From: Lagopus muta | Taxonomy: Eukaryota; Chordata; Aves; Galliformes; Phasianidae | Direction of reading: 5' to 3' | Assembly: GCF_023343835.1 (NCBI RefSeq) | Contig: NC_064433.1 | Span: 71,322,032-71,386,031, forward strand | DNA length: 64,000 bases | In this document: piece after piece, positions 1 to 10,535 of the stretch | Layout: the number at the start of each line of letters is the position of its first letter | Position numbering within the stretch: the first letter of the stretch is position 1 | Notes under the pieces: generated by a model | The model's input: the letters and a program-made list of their open reading frames with translations, nothing else | Told to the model about the DNA's origin: nothing | Database searches by the model: none | Program-made: the position numbers and the translations under genes

Positions 1-1519
1 CAACTCATGTCATCCTGATCAGAAAGCAATTCTGCAAGTAACCTTGCTACAAAACAAAAAGCTGTAGCTCAGTGTCATTGGTCTGATTTAAAAATCACAA
101 ACACATGGAGAAACTGTTGTGCAATTTTTCTGATTAAGGAAAAACACTACACTTAAAAAATGTAGATTAGCCTGTTCTAATCACAAGTCAAGTTTAAAAA
201 TAATCTCACAAATTGTCCAACTGCTCACCTATATCTCAATGTGGTGAGAAGCTTGTTACAGAATGGTCCAGTCATAAACACACCGAATGCATGACTAGCA
301 GCATTTGCCAAGGTTGACCCTTATCTGGCTTCAGTTGCATAAAAATGCCTTTGACATCAGCTGGAGCAAGTTTTGTTCCTCATTACATCACAAAACCAGG
401 AGAGAAAATCTCTTCTTGTGACTCTCTTGCATGCAACTGGAAACAGGTTCCAAGAGCAATTTGCTGAGCATATTTGTCTCAGCATACAGAAACAAATCAT
501 CGCTGTTTTTTACCAATTGGGGGCAAACATTATTTACATCTGATCACTGCAGCTCTTAATGGGAAAAAAATAAATGCTCTAAACCATCCTGACATTGCAT
601 GCAGTGCAGGATGTATTACTTCCTTACTTCAATTCCTGTGTGCACAACTGACGTGCACATGCATGCGCATGTTGGTTCTTTCTGCCCAAGATAAACCTTG
701 GCTTGTTTAGATTCAAGATGAAAAGTAGTATTCCACCACTGCACAATGTCCTAAAAAAGCTGACATTTACAAAGCTCTTACCAAATGTGTTCATTAAACA
801 TCACGTGCATCTTATGGCCATATGCAGCAGTATAATTCAGAGTGTATATTTTATAGGTTTCTTTTTCTGTTTTACCCACTGATTATTATGTGCTGTAAAA
901 CCTCAGTTATCCAAACCAGTCAGGGGAATGAAAAAGGGAAATAAAAAGTAGGTGATGGAAAAGTCTGTTAATAAATGCCACAGAAAAAGCAGTCCACACA
1001 ATGTCAAGATCATTGTGTTATTAATGCCCTTTTTCTTCTTACAAAAACAATATTAGTATGAAAAAAGCACTAAAAGCAACTAAATAGTTTACCTCTTTTG
1101 TAGCACGTTCTTACAAACAGCAGGCATTTTTAAAAACTGTGGATGAATGCACAGCAAATTTTATCCTAATTTACACTGCAAATCCAAAGTCCTAGATGGA
1201 ATAGTACAGCTGAAAGTAACAGGTGAATTTTTACACAGCTGATAACAGGAATGACTTAAAAGATGCAAGAGTATATCTGGAAACATGTACTCATAACAAG
1301 CTGAACTATCCAATTCTTCCACAGTGGGCAGACATACAGAGTTAACATGGCTGCTGATATAAATGGAAGCTTTCCCAAATAATTTCAGCTTTCTCCATTT
1401 ACAATCCAGCAATACTTGGCACTCAAGTGCTGTTACTTATGCTCTGGATAGCTGTAAGCACAAAATTTTGTACCTGATAAAAACCACAGATGTGCCTGGG
1501 AATTATTCTTAGTTGTCAG
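1..1519. other. DNA beyond the inferred CDKN1A 3' end
   Basis: AT-rich sequence without a recognisable repeat or coding region. It may include a longer CDKN1A 3' UTR. Confidence 0.4.
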
Positions 1520-1543
1520 ACCTGTAAAAATGAGATGGTGATA

Positions 1544-1549
1544 TTTAAT
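1544..1549 (-). terminator. CDKN1A: Candidate CDKN1A polyadenylation signal ATTAAA
   Basis: The plus strand reads TTTAAT, giving ATTAAA on the coding strand about 445 bases after the stop codon. I see no AATAAA on this strand between the stop and the window edge. Cleavage would fall near 1515-1535. Mammalian CDKN1A has a longer 3' UTR, so a more distal site outside the window is possible. Confidence 0.3.
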
Positions 1550-1992
1550 AAGACACCCTGCTTTAAGGAAAAAAAAAAAGCATATGCAAAGACACAACAA
1601 TATAAAAAATCCCAACTGTACCCTGACATGTCCAAGAACCACATTACACACATATGTGCTGGTTTTGTTTTTTTTTTAAGTGTTCATCATTTTCTCATGT
1701 CCAGTGATTTTTAGTGCACATTAAACTGCTAGCCTTCACTGAATCCTGTAGAGTCCACATGTGCTAACTAGTGTCTTTTAAGGCTAGTAATTTCTCACTG
1801 AAGTGTTTCCAGTTGATTTGGCCTGAACTCATTCCAACCAAAGGTTTTTGTACTTGTGAGATCACTGTCATCAGTATACATCTTAGTGTCATGTCCTTAA
1901 GGGTCCAACCCTGCACATGAAGTTTTTCAATGCTAAGGAAACCCAGCAGATGCTTGTAGCCTCTCTGGTACAGGACAGTTCAGTGCTTGCTT

Positions 1993-2060
1993 TCAGGCAG
2001 TTGGCTTCTTTGCAGCAGCTTGTGTATTCGTCCTGATTCGCTTCTTTCCTGAGTAGTAAT
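1993..2060 (-). CDS. CDKN1A: CDKN1A coding exon 3: end of PIP box and C-terminus
   Basis: This 68-base exon completes p21. It begins after a CTCTAG acceptor (AG at 2062-2061). Its first two bases join the G left by the exon 2 donor to make Asp132, restoring QMSLTDYY across the junction: a canonical PCNA-interacting PIP box (Gln127, Leu130, Tyr133, Tyr134). The residues Thr131-Asp132 and the basic Lys138 four after the box fit the CRL4-Cdt2 PIP degron. A basic tail GKKRIR follows, then TGA at 1995-1993. The phase (a split Asp codon) and position match the last intron of mammalian CDKN1A. The total spliced length is 153 residues against 164 in human. The tail lacks an obvious second R-x-L cyclin motif. 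Identification is by splice phase plus motif completion. The exon is too short to stand out as an open frame, and a cDNA would confirm it. Confidence 0.88.
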
Positions 2061-2384
2061 CTAGAGAATAACATGCAAACAGACAAAATTACAACTGTGA
2101 TGCTAATAAGGGCTGCTTCAAAGAAATCTCTTGAATCTTGTTTTTGTCATTTGGACTCCTCTAAGGCGAGTGAATGGATAAAACTAATACTTTTAGTATG
2201 TTCCATATAAAACTGTGTAATACCAAGCAAAACAAAGGAAATATGCTGGCTTTTATCCAGTTTTGATCAAAAGGCTCTCAGCTCCTATTACACAAGATGA
2301 GCAATGTGACATTTAACTCCAGTTTTTAGATCTACTGCTGCAGTGCTTTCCAGTCAGAAATAGATATTTTTTCCTCCTTAAACA

Positions 2385-2415
<31 letters not shown>

Positions 2416-5400
2416 ACCAAGAAGAAACATCTTTATGGACTACTTTATTTCTGCTTATTAGATCAAATGTGGACTCAGGCAGGGCTGCATAAAACCTTGC
2501 ACTACTACTGAATTATAACTCATTCTTCACTCAGGTAGTAAGTACTATAACTCAAGGAGAGAGAACTCCTTTTTCATACAGTCATGTGGTTGAGTTTCTG
2601 TTTTCAGTGGCAAATATGTCAGTATTAACTACAGAACTACAAATACAACAAAGGGTTTATATAAGATTTAACCCCCTGCCTCCCACCCTCACACTGAAAA
2701 AATACTCTTTTCAGGTAGATAGGGCTAAATTAGCTGAAATAGAAGATAGATGCTTATTTATGTTTAGAATTGATGGGCTTACCTGGTGTCATTTATTTGT
2801 ACCCAATAACAAAAATACTATTTAAACTAACTGAGGATATGGGCTTCACAGTATTTAAACCTGAGCTTTGTGTAGAGTCAAATTGGCAACATGAACACGA
2901 AGAGCAATAGTCCACTGCACTCTCTCACAAGAGAAAAAGAATAGCAGAAAGTAATGTAATCCTTATTACACCCATTTATAAGACTTCTACATAGCTATCT
3001 TTTATTTCATTTGGGGAAAATAAATGCATGATGGACATGCTTAGCAGGTGGAAGTCAGAAAAGAGACAATCATTATTCCCATTTCTGCCTATGAAGAATT
3101 CTGCTAGAGGCCAGCTGCTGTGTGCTCGCATGCCTCATAGCTGAGACCTGTTTCAGAACTGATGGAAGCATGTAATAGAGGGATACAGACTCCCCAGAGC
3201 CATATTGAACAGTTCTAGCCTTTCTCTAAGACACTAAACAGAGTCCATGGAAGATGACTACTTTCACTGAGGGCCTCTGAAGAGCAGTTCCACTGGCATA
3301 AGCAACACACTGAGTAGGAATATCTTGCCTGCAGACCATCAGTAGGAAAACCTGAGTGCAGGGACCTAGGGGGGAATAATTTCTGTTTAAACGTACTTTC
3401 CTAAATACCGGATTTCCTTTCATCCCCATTTTGTCCCATCCGCCTTGCAGAAAATGGGGCTTTATAACTGTTTCTGAAGCAATACCAGCTAGTGAAAATG
3501 CTAGATTGTTAGGAATTTTCTCAACCTTTAAGCAAAGGAGACTTAAAACCTCTCCAAGAGCAGCCTAGGTTTGAACCAGACTGACACAAACCAACAAGTT
3601 AAGAAGTGTAGAGGTGGTGCGGTTCACCAACCTTTGCTATTGAAGAAAAAAATAAAAAGAAAGGGAAAATATGAAAAAGACTTATAGCCTATAGCTGATC
3701 TGGTTTTTGAACCAGAAAACAGTAGAACCACACTGGGACCACAGTCAAAAAGGAATGAGGATGGAGCGGTGTACATAAAAGGGGTGGGAGATAGAAGGAA
3801 AAACCTACCTTTTGTGTTGGTTAGCTTTCTGCATGTTTAAGGAGTCAAACAGCAGGAAAACCTCTGCTCCTTCCACTCTGCAGGCACCAACATCCACAAA
3901 ACCCCACAGCTGATTTTTAATATGCTGATATTTATTTAATGGCCCACAGCTGTCTTTTAAAGTCTAAATTAAACACACATTGTTGGACCTTAATGTAAAG
4001 CACTGCAGTGTTTTTGTTGACTGAAGGAGAATGCAGCTATGCCGATAACTGTGCTCAGATCCAACCTCAGATCTCAGTGCTAAACAAACTTCATCAGAGG
4101 ATGGTAGAAGCTGAGTGAATGGGCAGAAGCAATGGGTCAGAGTGTATCAGTAGATATTACTTTCCCATAAAATTGTCTGAGTTTTGCCTGAATTTCTTCA
4201 GTTGTACCCAAAAGTTTTCTGATGCTAGAGGGAAACTTCTAACGCATAGTTCAACTGGCAATACGAAGGCTGTAAGCTTTTGTGTCTATCTGTCTGTCTG
4301 TCACTCTGTGTGCAGGAATGAGAGAGAGACTGATCTCCAACTTTCATCAAAAAAAGACAACTGCAAACTATTTTCTTGGCCCATTTCATAGACCCAGATT
4401 CCTTGGGGAGAAGGGTACTGATATTGTGATATCGGACTAAAGTGTTTTCTCTTATGAAAATATATGTGGGAAAGTGTTAAACTGTGTAGTGTGGTATTCT
4501 GGTTTCCATATCCCCTGTTGAAATGTTTCTTGCCCGGGGAAAAAAAAAAAAAAAAACCAGAAGAAAAATATCCTCTGGAAATATCTTCATAATTTACTCC
4601 CACACACCCAGCGAAAAGATTTACAATTGAGCAGCAGTTCCCTCAAACCATCACAGCATTGTACTCTGAATTACTCTTCTGTACTCCTACCTGTAAATTA
4701 TACTGTTAATTAGTTAATGGCTGTAAAGTGGTTTGGAGAAGAAAAGAGCACTCATTAAATATCACTGCTCTGTACACTAGTGTACAGTGTTCACTCTTCA
4801 TTAATCTCCAATCTCACCCCCAACCTCTCTCTACCAATTAAGTTCCATACCCTCAAATAGCAAATTATTCTATTCCCTGACTTACTGTGATCAACATTGC
4901 TGTTCAGAAAGTGTTTCCTGAACCTTAGCTTCAATTATCTCCAAGGCTATTTCAAGCTGGTGTCTTACATCAAATTCCAAAAAGGAAATCTTTGGTCTAG
5001 GTCTTGAAAACTTCAGATTTGGATTAACAAAATCCTCAAAAGGACATGATTTTTCAAATAAGCTCAAATTCCTGTTGAGAACAGTAAAGGGTGGGGGTGC
5101 AGGGGGGAATTTCCAAAAGATCTTGGTATGCAGATGCTAAAGACTTTCAAGAACCGAAAGCTCTTTTATGGATGCTGAAACTCCTTTGTTTTTACATCTG
5201 GCAGTAAGTTCTGCTCAGTGGCATTTGAAAACCTAGCCTCTTCTGCCACCTGGCCAAGTTTAACAACGATCTGCCCTTACATTTCTCAGATGCCTTTGCT
5301 GAGAATAATATCCAAGCTGAAGTCAGAAGGTGAACTGATTCCTGCTTGAGAAATAACTCCACTGCTTTTCTCACACTGCCTGTCTAACCCTCCTAACCAT

Positions 5401-5655
5401 CCTAATCAAGTGGTCACTATCTTACCGCTCTGACTCTGGTAGGTCCTAAAGGGAACCCTGAGGGCCAGGAGATGGTTGTGGCCCAGTACCTCTGAGAAAC
5501 ACATCACACGCCCATTTATTTATATTTTATTTTCTTTCAGATGCTCCAAAAAAGGCTGCATTTTTTTTAAAGTAATGCCAGTGCATGTTCCTGCCACAGA
5601 ATTTCTTGTTTGGAACCAGGTTTGGTCATCAGAGTAATACCAAGGCCTCTCATAC
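2061..5655 (-). other. CDKN1A: CDKN1A intron 2
   Basis: This intron is bounded by a GTATGA donor at 5655 and a CTCTAG acceptor at 2061. It holds a 27-base A run (2387-2413), a short A run near 4541-4556 and otherwise unremarkable AT-rich DNA. I see no repeat family or other gene in it. Confidence 0.75.
2387..2413. repeat. Poly(A) run, 27 bases
   Basis: An uninterrupted run of A inside CDKN1A intron 2, with no recognisable retroposon body before it. Confidence 0.9.
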
Positions 5656-6049
5656 CTGTTAAAGACATCTGTCTTCTTTTCTTTCCTTCTGGGACCTTCC
5701 CAGCTCCTGTTTGCTTGGAAGCCTTTGGTTTCTCTGCCAGTGCCATCAGGGTCAACCGGTGAGCCTTTTCCTCCCTACACAGGGGCCGATTCAGGTGCCG
5801 CAGTGGCCTCCGGCTCTCTCTCACCACACAGCTGTGATAGAAGGTTGGCACCTCATGGCCCCCCAGCTCTTCCCACTGCAGGAATCCCTCCATTGGCAAA
5901 TCCTGTAGGAAATCGAAGTTCCACTTCTGCTTGGCCCCTTCGATATTGCTGCACAGCATGTGCTGGAAGTCCCAGTGCAGCTGCTCATGGTCTACTGGGC
6001 CAAAGAGATTCCGCTGGCTGTGCACTATCCTCCCCAGCTGCCACTCCAT
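5656..6049 (-). CDS. CDKN1A: CDKN1A (p21/Cip1) coding exon 2: cyclin/CDK-inhibitory domain
   Basis: This exon encodes residues 1-131 and the first base of codon 132 of the nuclear CDK inhibitor p21, which binds cyclin-CDK2/4 and arrests the cycle in G1. In the translation I see the cyclin-binding Cy motif RNLFG (residues 13-17) followed by PVD, and the CDK-binding segment WNFDF (43-47) with LPMEG and QWEE (to about 60), in the same order and spacing as other Cip/Kip proteins. A basic patch GKKRRQ (122-127) is a likely nuclear signal and leads into the PIP box. The chosen ATG at 6049-6047 has A at -3 and G at +4 and gives an N-terminus close to mammalian length. An in-frame ATG at 6145 lies upstream of the splice acceptor, so I reject it. 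The acceptor is at 6103-6102 after a TCTTTCTGTCCTCAG tract, and the donor GTATGA starts at 5655. The middle region (about 65-118) is diverged from mammalian p21. The assignment is very secure. Confidence 0.95.
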
Positions 6050-6096
6050 CTTTTCTCCCTGGTGCTGCTCTCTGGCGAGCGCACCCAGGAGCGATT

Positions 6097-6103
6097 CCCT
6101 GCT
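6097..6103 (-). other. CDKN1A: Tandem (NAGNAG) splice acceptor of CDKN1A exon 2
   Basis: On the minus strand the acceptor reads TCCTCAGCAGGG, so two AG dinucleotides three bases apart (6103-6102 and 6100-6099) can both be used. The choice changes only three bases of 5' UTR because the ATG lies about 50 bases further on. Confidence 0.6.
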
Positions 6104-9100
6104 GAGGACAGAAAGACCATTATCTGCGTGTGGCAGTAAACCCAAATCCCTTTGATTCTGCAGTGGAGACTCCTGGCTTATTTTGGATGAAATTTATCCC
6201 AGTATCTAGACCAGAGCAAAAATCCCCATTGAATTCTATAGGATTTGTCTGTGGCAGCAGCTTTGACAGGGAACAGGTAAAGCTGAAATGCCTTCACCTC
6301 TTATGTGCATCCATATTCCAGTGTATACCAAGCAGAGGTTTGCTGTATGGGGACAGAGCTGTACAAGGAAGTGGAGAACACTCCTCGGGGCAGTGACTGT
6401 TATTTTCCTTTGTTGTGCTTTGTTTACACTGCCTAACAGTGAGCAGTCTTGTTTGTAGGACTCAGACTCCTAGGAGCTGCTGTAGTATGAACAGTGGCAA
6501 AAGAGAGCGCATAGAGGTGGGAGTTGAGAAAACTGCCAAGAACATCTTTTTAAACAAAGGAAATGTACTGAAAAAGAGGACTTCTAGAACAAATAATGGA
6601 GGTGGCAAACAAGAAAATATACAAACTAGTTTAGTTTTACAGTGGAGGTAGTATTACCATCCCAACTACTCTAACCATTTATTTTACAGCATTGGCCAGT
6701 TAGAGGACAAAGATGACCAGAGATATCACTTGGCTGTTGCCTGATACTTTTATTCCTATGTCCTGAAGCAAGTGCTTGAGAAATGTCCCAGTCCCAGGCA
6801 ACAGGATCTCATTTCTGGCATCAGCAAATCCCATTCAAGCACTGGGCAGGCCAGCATGTGGGCAAGAAAGGTTTGCATTTTCCCCTGGCAGGTAAGGTGG
6901 AGACATGGCAATGATGAGGAAATAAATCAGGCATTTTGCAAATTTCACAGACCAACAAGGGCTGGTACATATATTTACCAAGTATGTTCACCTACTAATT
7001 TCTGCTCAAGTCCTCAACTTCTGAAACAGCTTGAAAATAGATCTTCAGTATCATTCAATTGTTTCTCTCCCTGCATCCCAAAACTCAGTCCCTTCTCCAA
7101 AGCTGCAGATGCACTGCAGAGGACAGGCTAAGAAGAAACTTTAGAGAAAAATTAGCAAACAGCCATGGTTTGGATCTGTAGCACTACTGAATTCTGAAGG
7201 GTATGAAGAATTTAGAGATTGAGCTAAGAGAGTTTACCAACTATCTGCAGACCACGCAGACAGTTAAAAATGCAGCAGCATAGCTTTTGCAGAGCCACAT
7301 GTACATGCTGGAGCTTGGTCTCCAGCATCCCAAAGGGTGCTTCTGCCACAGTAGACACAAACCCAGATGCTATTTCTGTAACCACCCTTCCCTATTATTT
7401 CTGCAGGTCTGCATCTAATCTAAGCAAACTCCAAGCACCCCTTTGCACTCATGCCCTAGTGCCTAACTGTCACTTTGCGGCTATAGTATCAAGAACTTGT
7501 CAGCCAGAGGTTGCTGTTGGCATAGAGATTGTTTTGCACACCAGTTGCAGCAAAAAGCTCAGGCAGCGAGGGGATGCAGTTACCTCATTTCAGGTGGAAG
7601 CTGAGCATCAGTTTTGCAGGTGATAATGCAGAGTAGCAGAGCTCCAGTGAGGCAGATGGGCTCTTGCATCCATTTGTGAACCTTATTCCTTGCCCCTAGT
7701 GGCTCTGAAATAGTGGACCATGGATGCATGGCCCACAGTCATTGGAAACTGATATTGGACTTCCAGGTGTAGGTTGCCCTTCTGGTGCGTGTATTTATTT
7801 CCAAATATGTGTGGTGCTCTGAAGGCTGATGGCTCCCAAAGGTAGAGACAGGCACATGTGAGTGTTAGGACAGAAAGCAGTGGAGTTTCATGCAATTATG
7901 GTGTCTCCCTGGCTCCAGCTGGCCCCTATCAGTGCTACTGCATCATGCCACATGACTATAACCCCAGTAGATGCTCCTATGCGGTCGCAGCAAAGTCTTT
8001 GGGAAAGTACTTTCTCAAGAAGCATCAGAGAGCACGCCAACAAGAATAATCCTTGAGGAGGCATCTAGAATCCCAAAACTTAACATAAACTTTTATCCAA
8101 CTTGTGTGCAAACTTGACCTCAGCCATGGGGATGCTCATTGGTGCTGGCTGTCACCACAGCTAACAACAATCACACTGCTGCTGTGCTGCTTTTTCATCT
8201 GGTGCCAAGAACCCAGCAACCTAAACTAAGCTCATTGAAACGCAATCCATCAGTCTCAGGAAGGCACAGCCAGTGCTTTGAAGGAAACGTGCACTAGGAA
8301 TTGCATTACAAATTGGCCTTTTGGAAAGAGCCAATCAGGGCCAGGAAGAAAGAAGGTGTTCATCAGACATTTGCGGCCTCCATTATTTTTTTTTTAATTT
8401 ATTTTAACAGCACATATGAATGAACAAGGAGATAATCTGTCTTACTCTGTTCATGATTACAAGAACACGGGAAGAGCTGCTCCAGGGCAGACTATGAACC
8501 ATGTGTCTTGTCTTTAGGGCTGTTTAATTCCAGGTGTTTCAAAAGAAGATAAAAAGCCTGCAGAGAGGATAATTATAGAATAACCTTTCCCTACAGAAAG
8601 TTTCCTCCTAATGCTCTTAATTATGTAATGAATCACACATGCTTATAACTATTCTAAACTTACATCATGTGTATATGTGGACCGTTGCTGTTTCCATTAC
8701 TCACAGTCACATCCAGAGTTAAATCCTGGCCCAGCTGCAGTTGGTGCAAGCTTACTGCTGCAGAGCTCAGATGCTTTTTGCAGGGCTCTTTCCAGGTCTC
8801 ACTCTAGGGCTGCACTATCACTATTCCCACATGCTGGTCTGAGCTGCAAGGCTGAATTAAACACCTGCAGAACCTAACTGAAACCCTTCAGAAACACAGA
8901 AACATCGGTAGGGTCTCCTTTCTTGATCCACATTTATTGTGACACCCAATAAGTTGCAAGCCCCATGCTGCCAGCATTAGACCTACCCGTATAAGTGTTG
9001 CTCCTACAGGCAGGATGCGGGAAAGAAAGCTATAGGGAGCTAGAGGTGGATGAGCTGTGTTACGGGCTAGCTCCGGCAGAAAGAAACACAAACTTCCTCA

Positions 9101-9520
9101 GGTGCTTGCTTCTTGGGTCATGCTTTCAGAGTATCAGAGAAGCAGTAGGTGGCATTTCCAGACTTCCCACGTACACACAATTTAAAAATATATAAGCCAA
9201 CTAAAAGATGATAATTTGGGAATGGATGCTGTGGATTTTTTTTTTTTTTCGTTCTTCCGATGCAGGTCTGTTTCTGTCCTAATGTTGACCCCGAACGAGC
9301 GTTGCCAGTTATGAACGTTTGCCTTCCAGCACCTCGCTTGCCTGCGGCAGCTGCTCGCACATCTCTATACAAACCCTCCTGTAGAAGGGCACACCTCCCG
9401 TCAGGGTGCACCGGCAGCCCCGACCCCGCCACGCACGGCCACGGACAGCCCCTCTCCGCCACCGCAGCCCCCACCCGCTCCCTCCCGTCCCACCGCCGCT
9501 CATGGGCGGAGCTCACTTAC
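6102..9520 (-). other. CDKN1A: CDKN1A intron 1
   Basis: This lies between the exon 1 donor (9520) and the exon 2 acceptor (6102). In mammals this intron and the upstream DNA carry p53-responsive elements. The best I see by eye here is an imperfect pair at 7301-7320. I recognise no transposon in it. Confidence 0.55.
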
Positions 9521-9880
9521 ATGCGGGGACACGCCGAGTGCCGCCCCCTGCGTTCTCCTTCGCGCGGCCCAGGGAAGGGGTGTCCCCGGCAGCGGCGGAC
9601 GACGAGGAAAGCAGCCCGGGTCTCAGGCTGCCGCCGGGCTCGTAAAGCGGCGCGGAGCGGCGCGCCTCAGCCCGGCTCCCGCCCTGCCCCGCCTCACGTG
9701 CCGCCGGGAAGGGCTGAGCTGAGCCGGGCCGGGCGCCTCGCCAGACGGCGCTGCACGTGGCTCCGCAACGTGAGGGCCCCAGGCGGCTCCGTCCAGCACG
9801 GCGAGGCCGTGGGGAGCCGATCGGCCTCGGGCTGGTGGGGCTGCGTGTCTCGTGTGGGGAGGAGCGCGGGGCGGCTGCGA
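9290..9880 (-). promoter_or_regulatory. CDKN1A: CpG island / CDKN1A promoter
   Basis: There is an abrupt rise in G+C and CpG density between AT-rich flanks, with several GC-box-like GGGCGG/CCGCCC cores. Two perfect E-boxes CACGTG lie at 9695-9700 and 9754-9759. Such boxes bind bHLH-zip factors (MYC/MAX, USF), and MYC is a known repressor of mammalian CDKN1A. The position is about 3.4 kb upstream of exon 2 on the coding strand, with a good donor inside, which supports this as the main promoter. The open frames on both strands here follow from the high G+C content and are not genes. Confidence 0.8.
9521..9660 (-). other. CDKN1A: Probable non-coding exon 1 of CDKN1A with splice donor at 9520
   Basis: On the minus strand the island contains CCCCGCAT followed by GTAAGTGAG, a near-consensus splice donor whose GT is at 9520-9519. 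It is the best donor I see between the GC-box cluster and the exon 2 acceptor. The upstream limit (about 9660) is a guess from the mammalian layout, where GC boxes sit just upstream of the start site; here GGGGCAGGGCGGG (minus) lies at about 9680-9692. Cap-analysis data would fix it. Confidence 0.5.
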
Positions 9881-10032
9881 GACTGAGGAAAAGGTCATGT
9901 GGAAAGTGGGTGTTTCTACTGTCGGAACCTCTCAGGTGAATGGGCAAAATGGGAATTTTTGGCCCCCCAAGAATGAGGTGGCTGAAGACAGAGAGGCTGG
10001 GCTGTGAGGATGGGGATGCAGGTCGTGCTTGC

Positions 10033-10535
10033 ACAGAATCACAGTATGGCTGAGGTTGGCGGGATCTCTGGGCCTATCTGTCCCAACCCCTGTTTGAGCA
10101 GGGCTGCCCGGGGCAGGGTGCCTAGTCCTGTGCCCAGGTAGCTTTTGAAGATCCTTGTGGAGAAGACTCCACAGCCTCTCTGGGCAACGTGTGCCTGTGC
10201 TCTCTCATCTGCATAGCGCAAAAGTGCTTCCTCATGGTCAGAGGGAATCTCATGCATGTCAGTTTGTGCCCATTGCGTCTTGTCCTGGCACTGGTCCTCT
10301 GAAAAGAGCCTGGCTTGATCCCAGGTGCACCTTCACCTGTTTGTGGGTTTTGTTCAGATACCCCTGAGCCTTCTCCAGCCTAAACAGGCCCAGCCCTTTC
10401 AGCCTCTTCTCACAGAAGACGTACTCCCAGACCTCAATCACCTTCTGTGACCCTTTTTCTTGGGTGTGGACAATAGCCAAGGTCAGGAGGCTTGTGCCAA
10501 CCTGTGAATCTGCTGTCCTTCTCTCCAAGGTGGCC
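10033..10535 (-). mobile_element. CR1 LINE, 3' fragment (minus)
   Basis: The segment begins with AGAATCACAGTATGGCTGAGG, the reverse complement of a CR1 3' tail. It continues through diagnostic blocks including CCACAGCCTCTCTGGGCAAC and CCTTCTCCAGCCTAAACAGG. It is 5'-truncated and sits immediately upstream of the CDKN1A promoter island, about 150 bases from its edge. Confidence 0.85.

Larger units (their letters stand above)
1520..9700 (-). other. CDKN1A: CDKN1A transcription unit (approximate span)
   Basis: The inferred gene runs from the CpG-island promoter near 9.6-9.7 kb to a 3' end near 1.5 kb. It has non-coding exon 1 (ending at 9521), intron 1 (9520-6102, about 3.4 kb), coding exon 2 (6101-5656, with 52 bases of 5' UTR before the ATG), intron 2 (5655-2061, about 3.6 kb) and a last exon with a short coding part. 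This matches the three-exon layout of mammalian CDKN1A. The transcription start and the polyadenylation site are inferred, and the 3' UTR could be longer than drawn. Confidence 0.7.

Noticed and set aside
5567..6145. A single-exon reading of p21 starting at the 6145 ATG and ending at 5567 (192 codons)
   Set aside because: It runs through a clear acceptor at 6103-6102 and past a consensus donor at 5655. The first 32 codons and the tail after SLT do not resemble p21, while the spliced form does.
9187..9196. TATA-like TTATATATTT on the minus strand as the CDKN1A TATA box
   Set aside because: It lies downstream of the proposed exon 1 donor, inside intron 1 and outside the CpG island.
9260..10034. 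Long overlapping open frames on both strands in the CDKN1A promoter island (up to 208 codons)
   Set aside because: High G+C DNA has few stops. The products are Arg/Pro/Ala-rich without domains and overlap each other in several frames.
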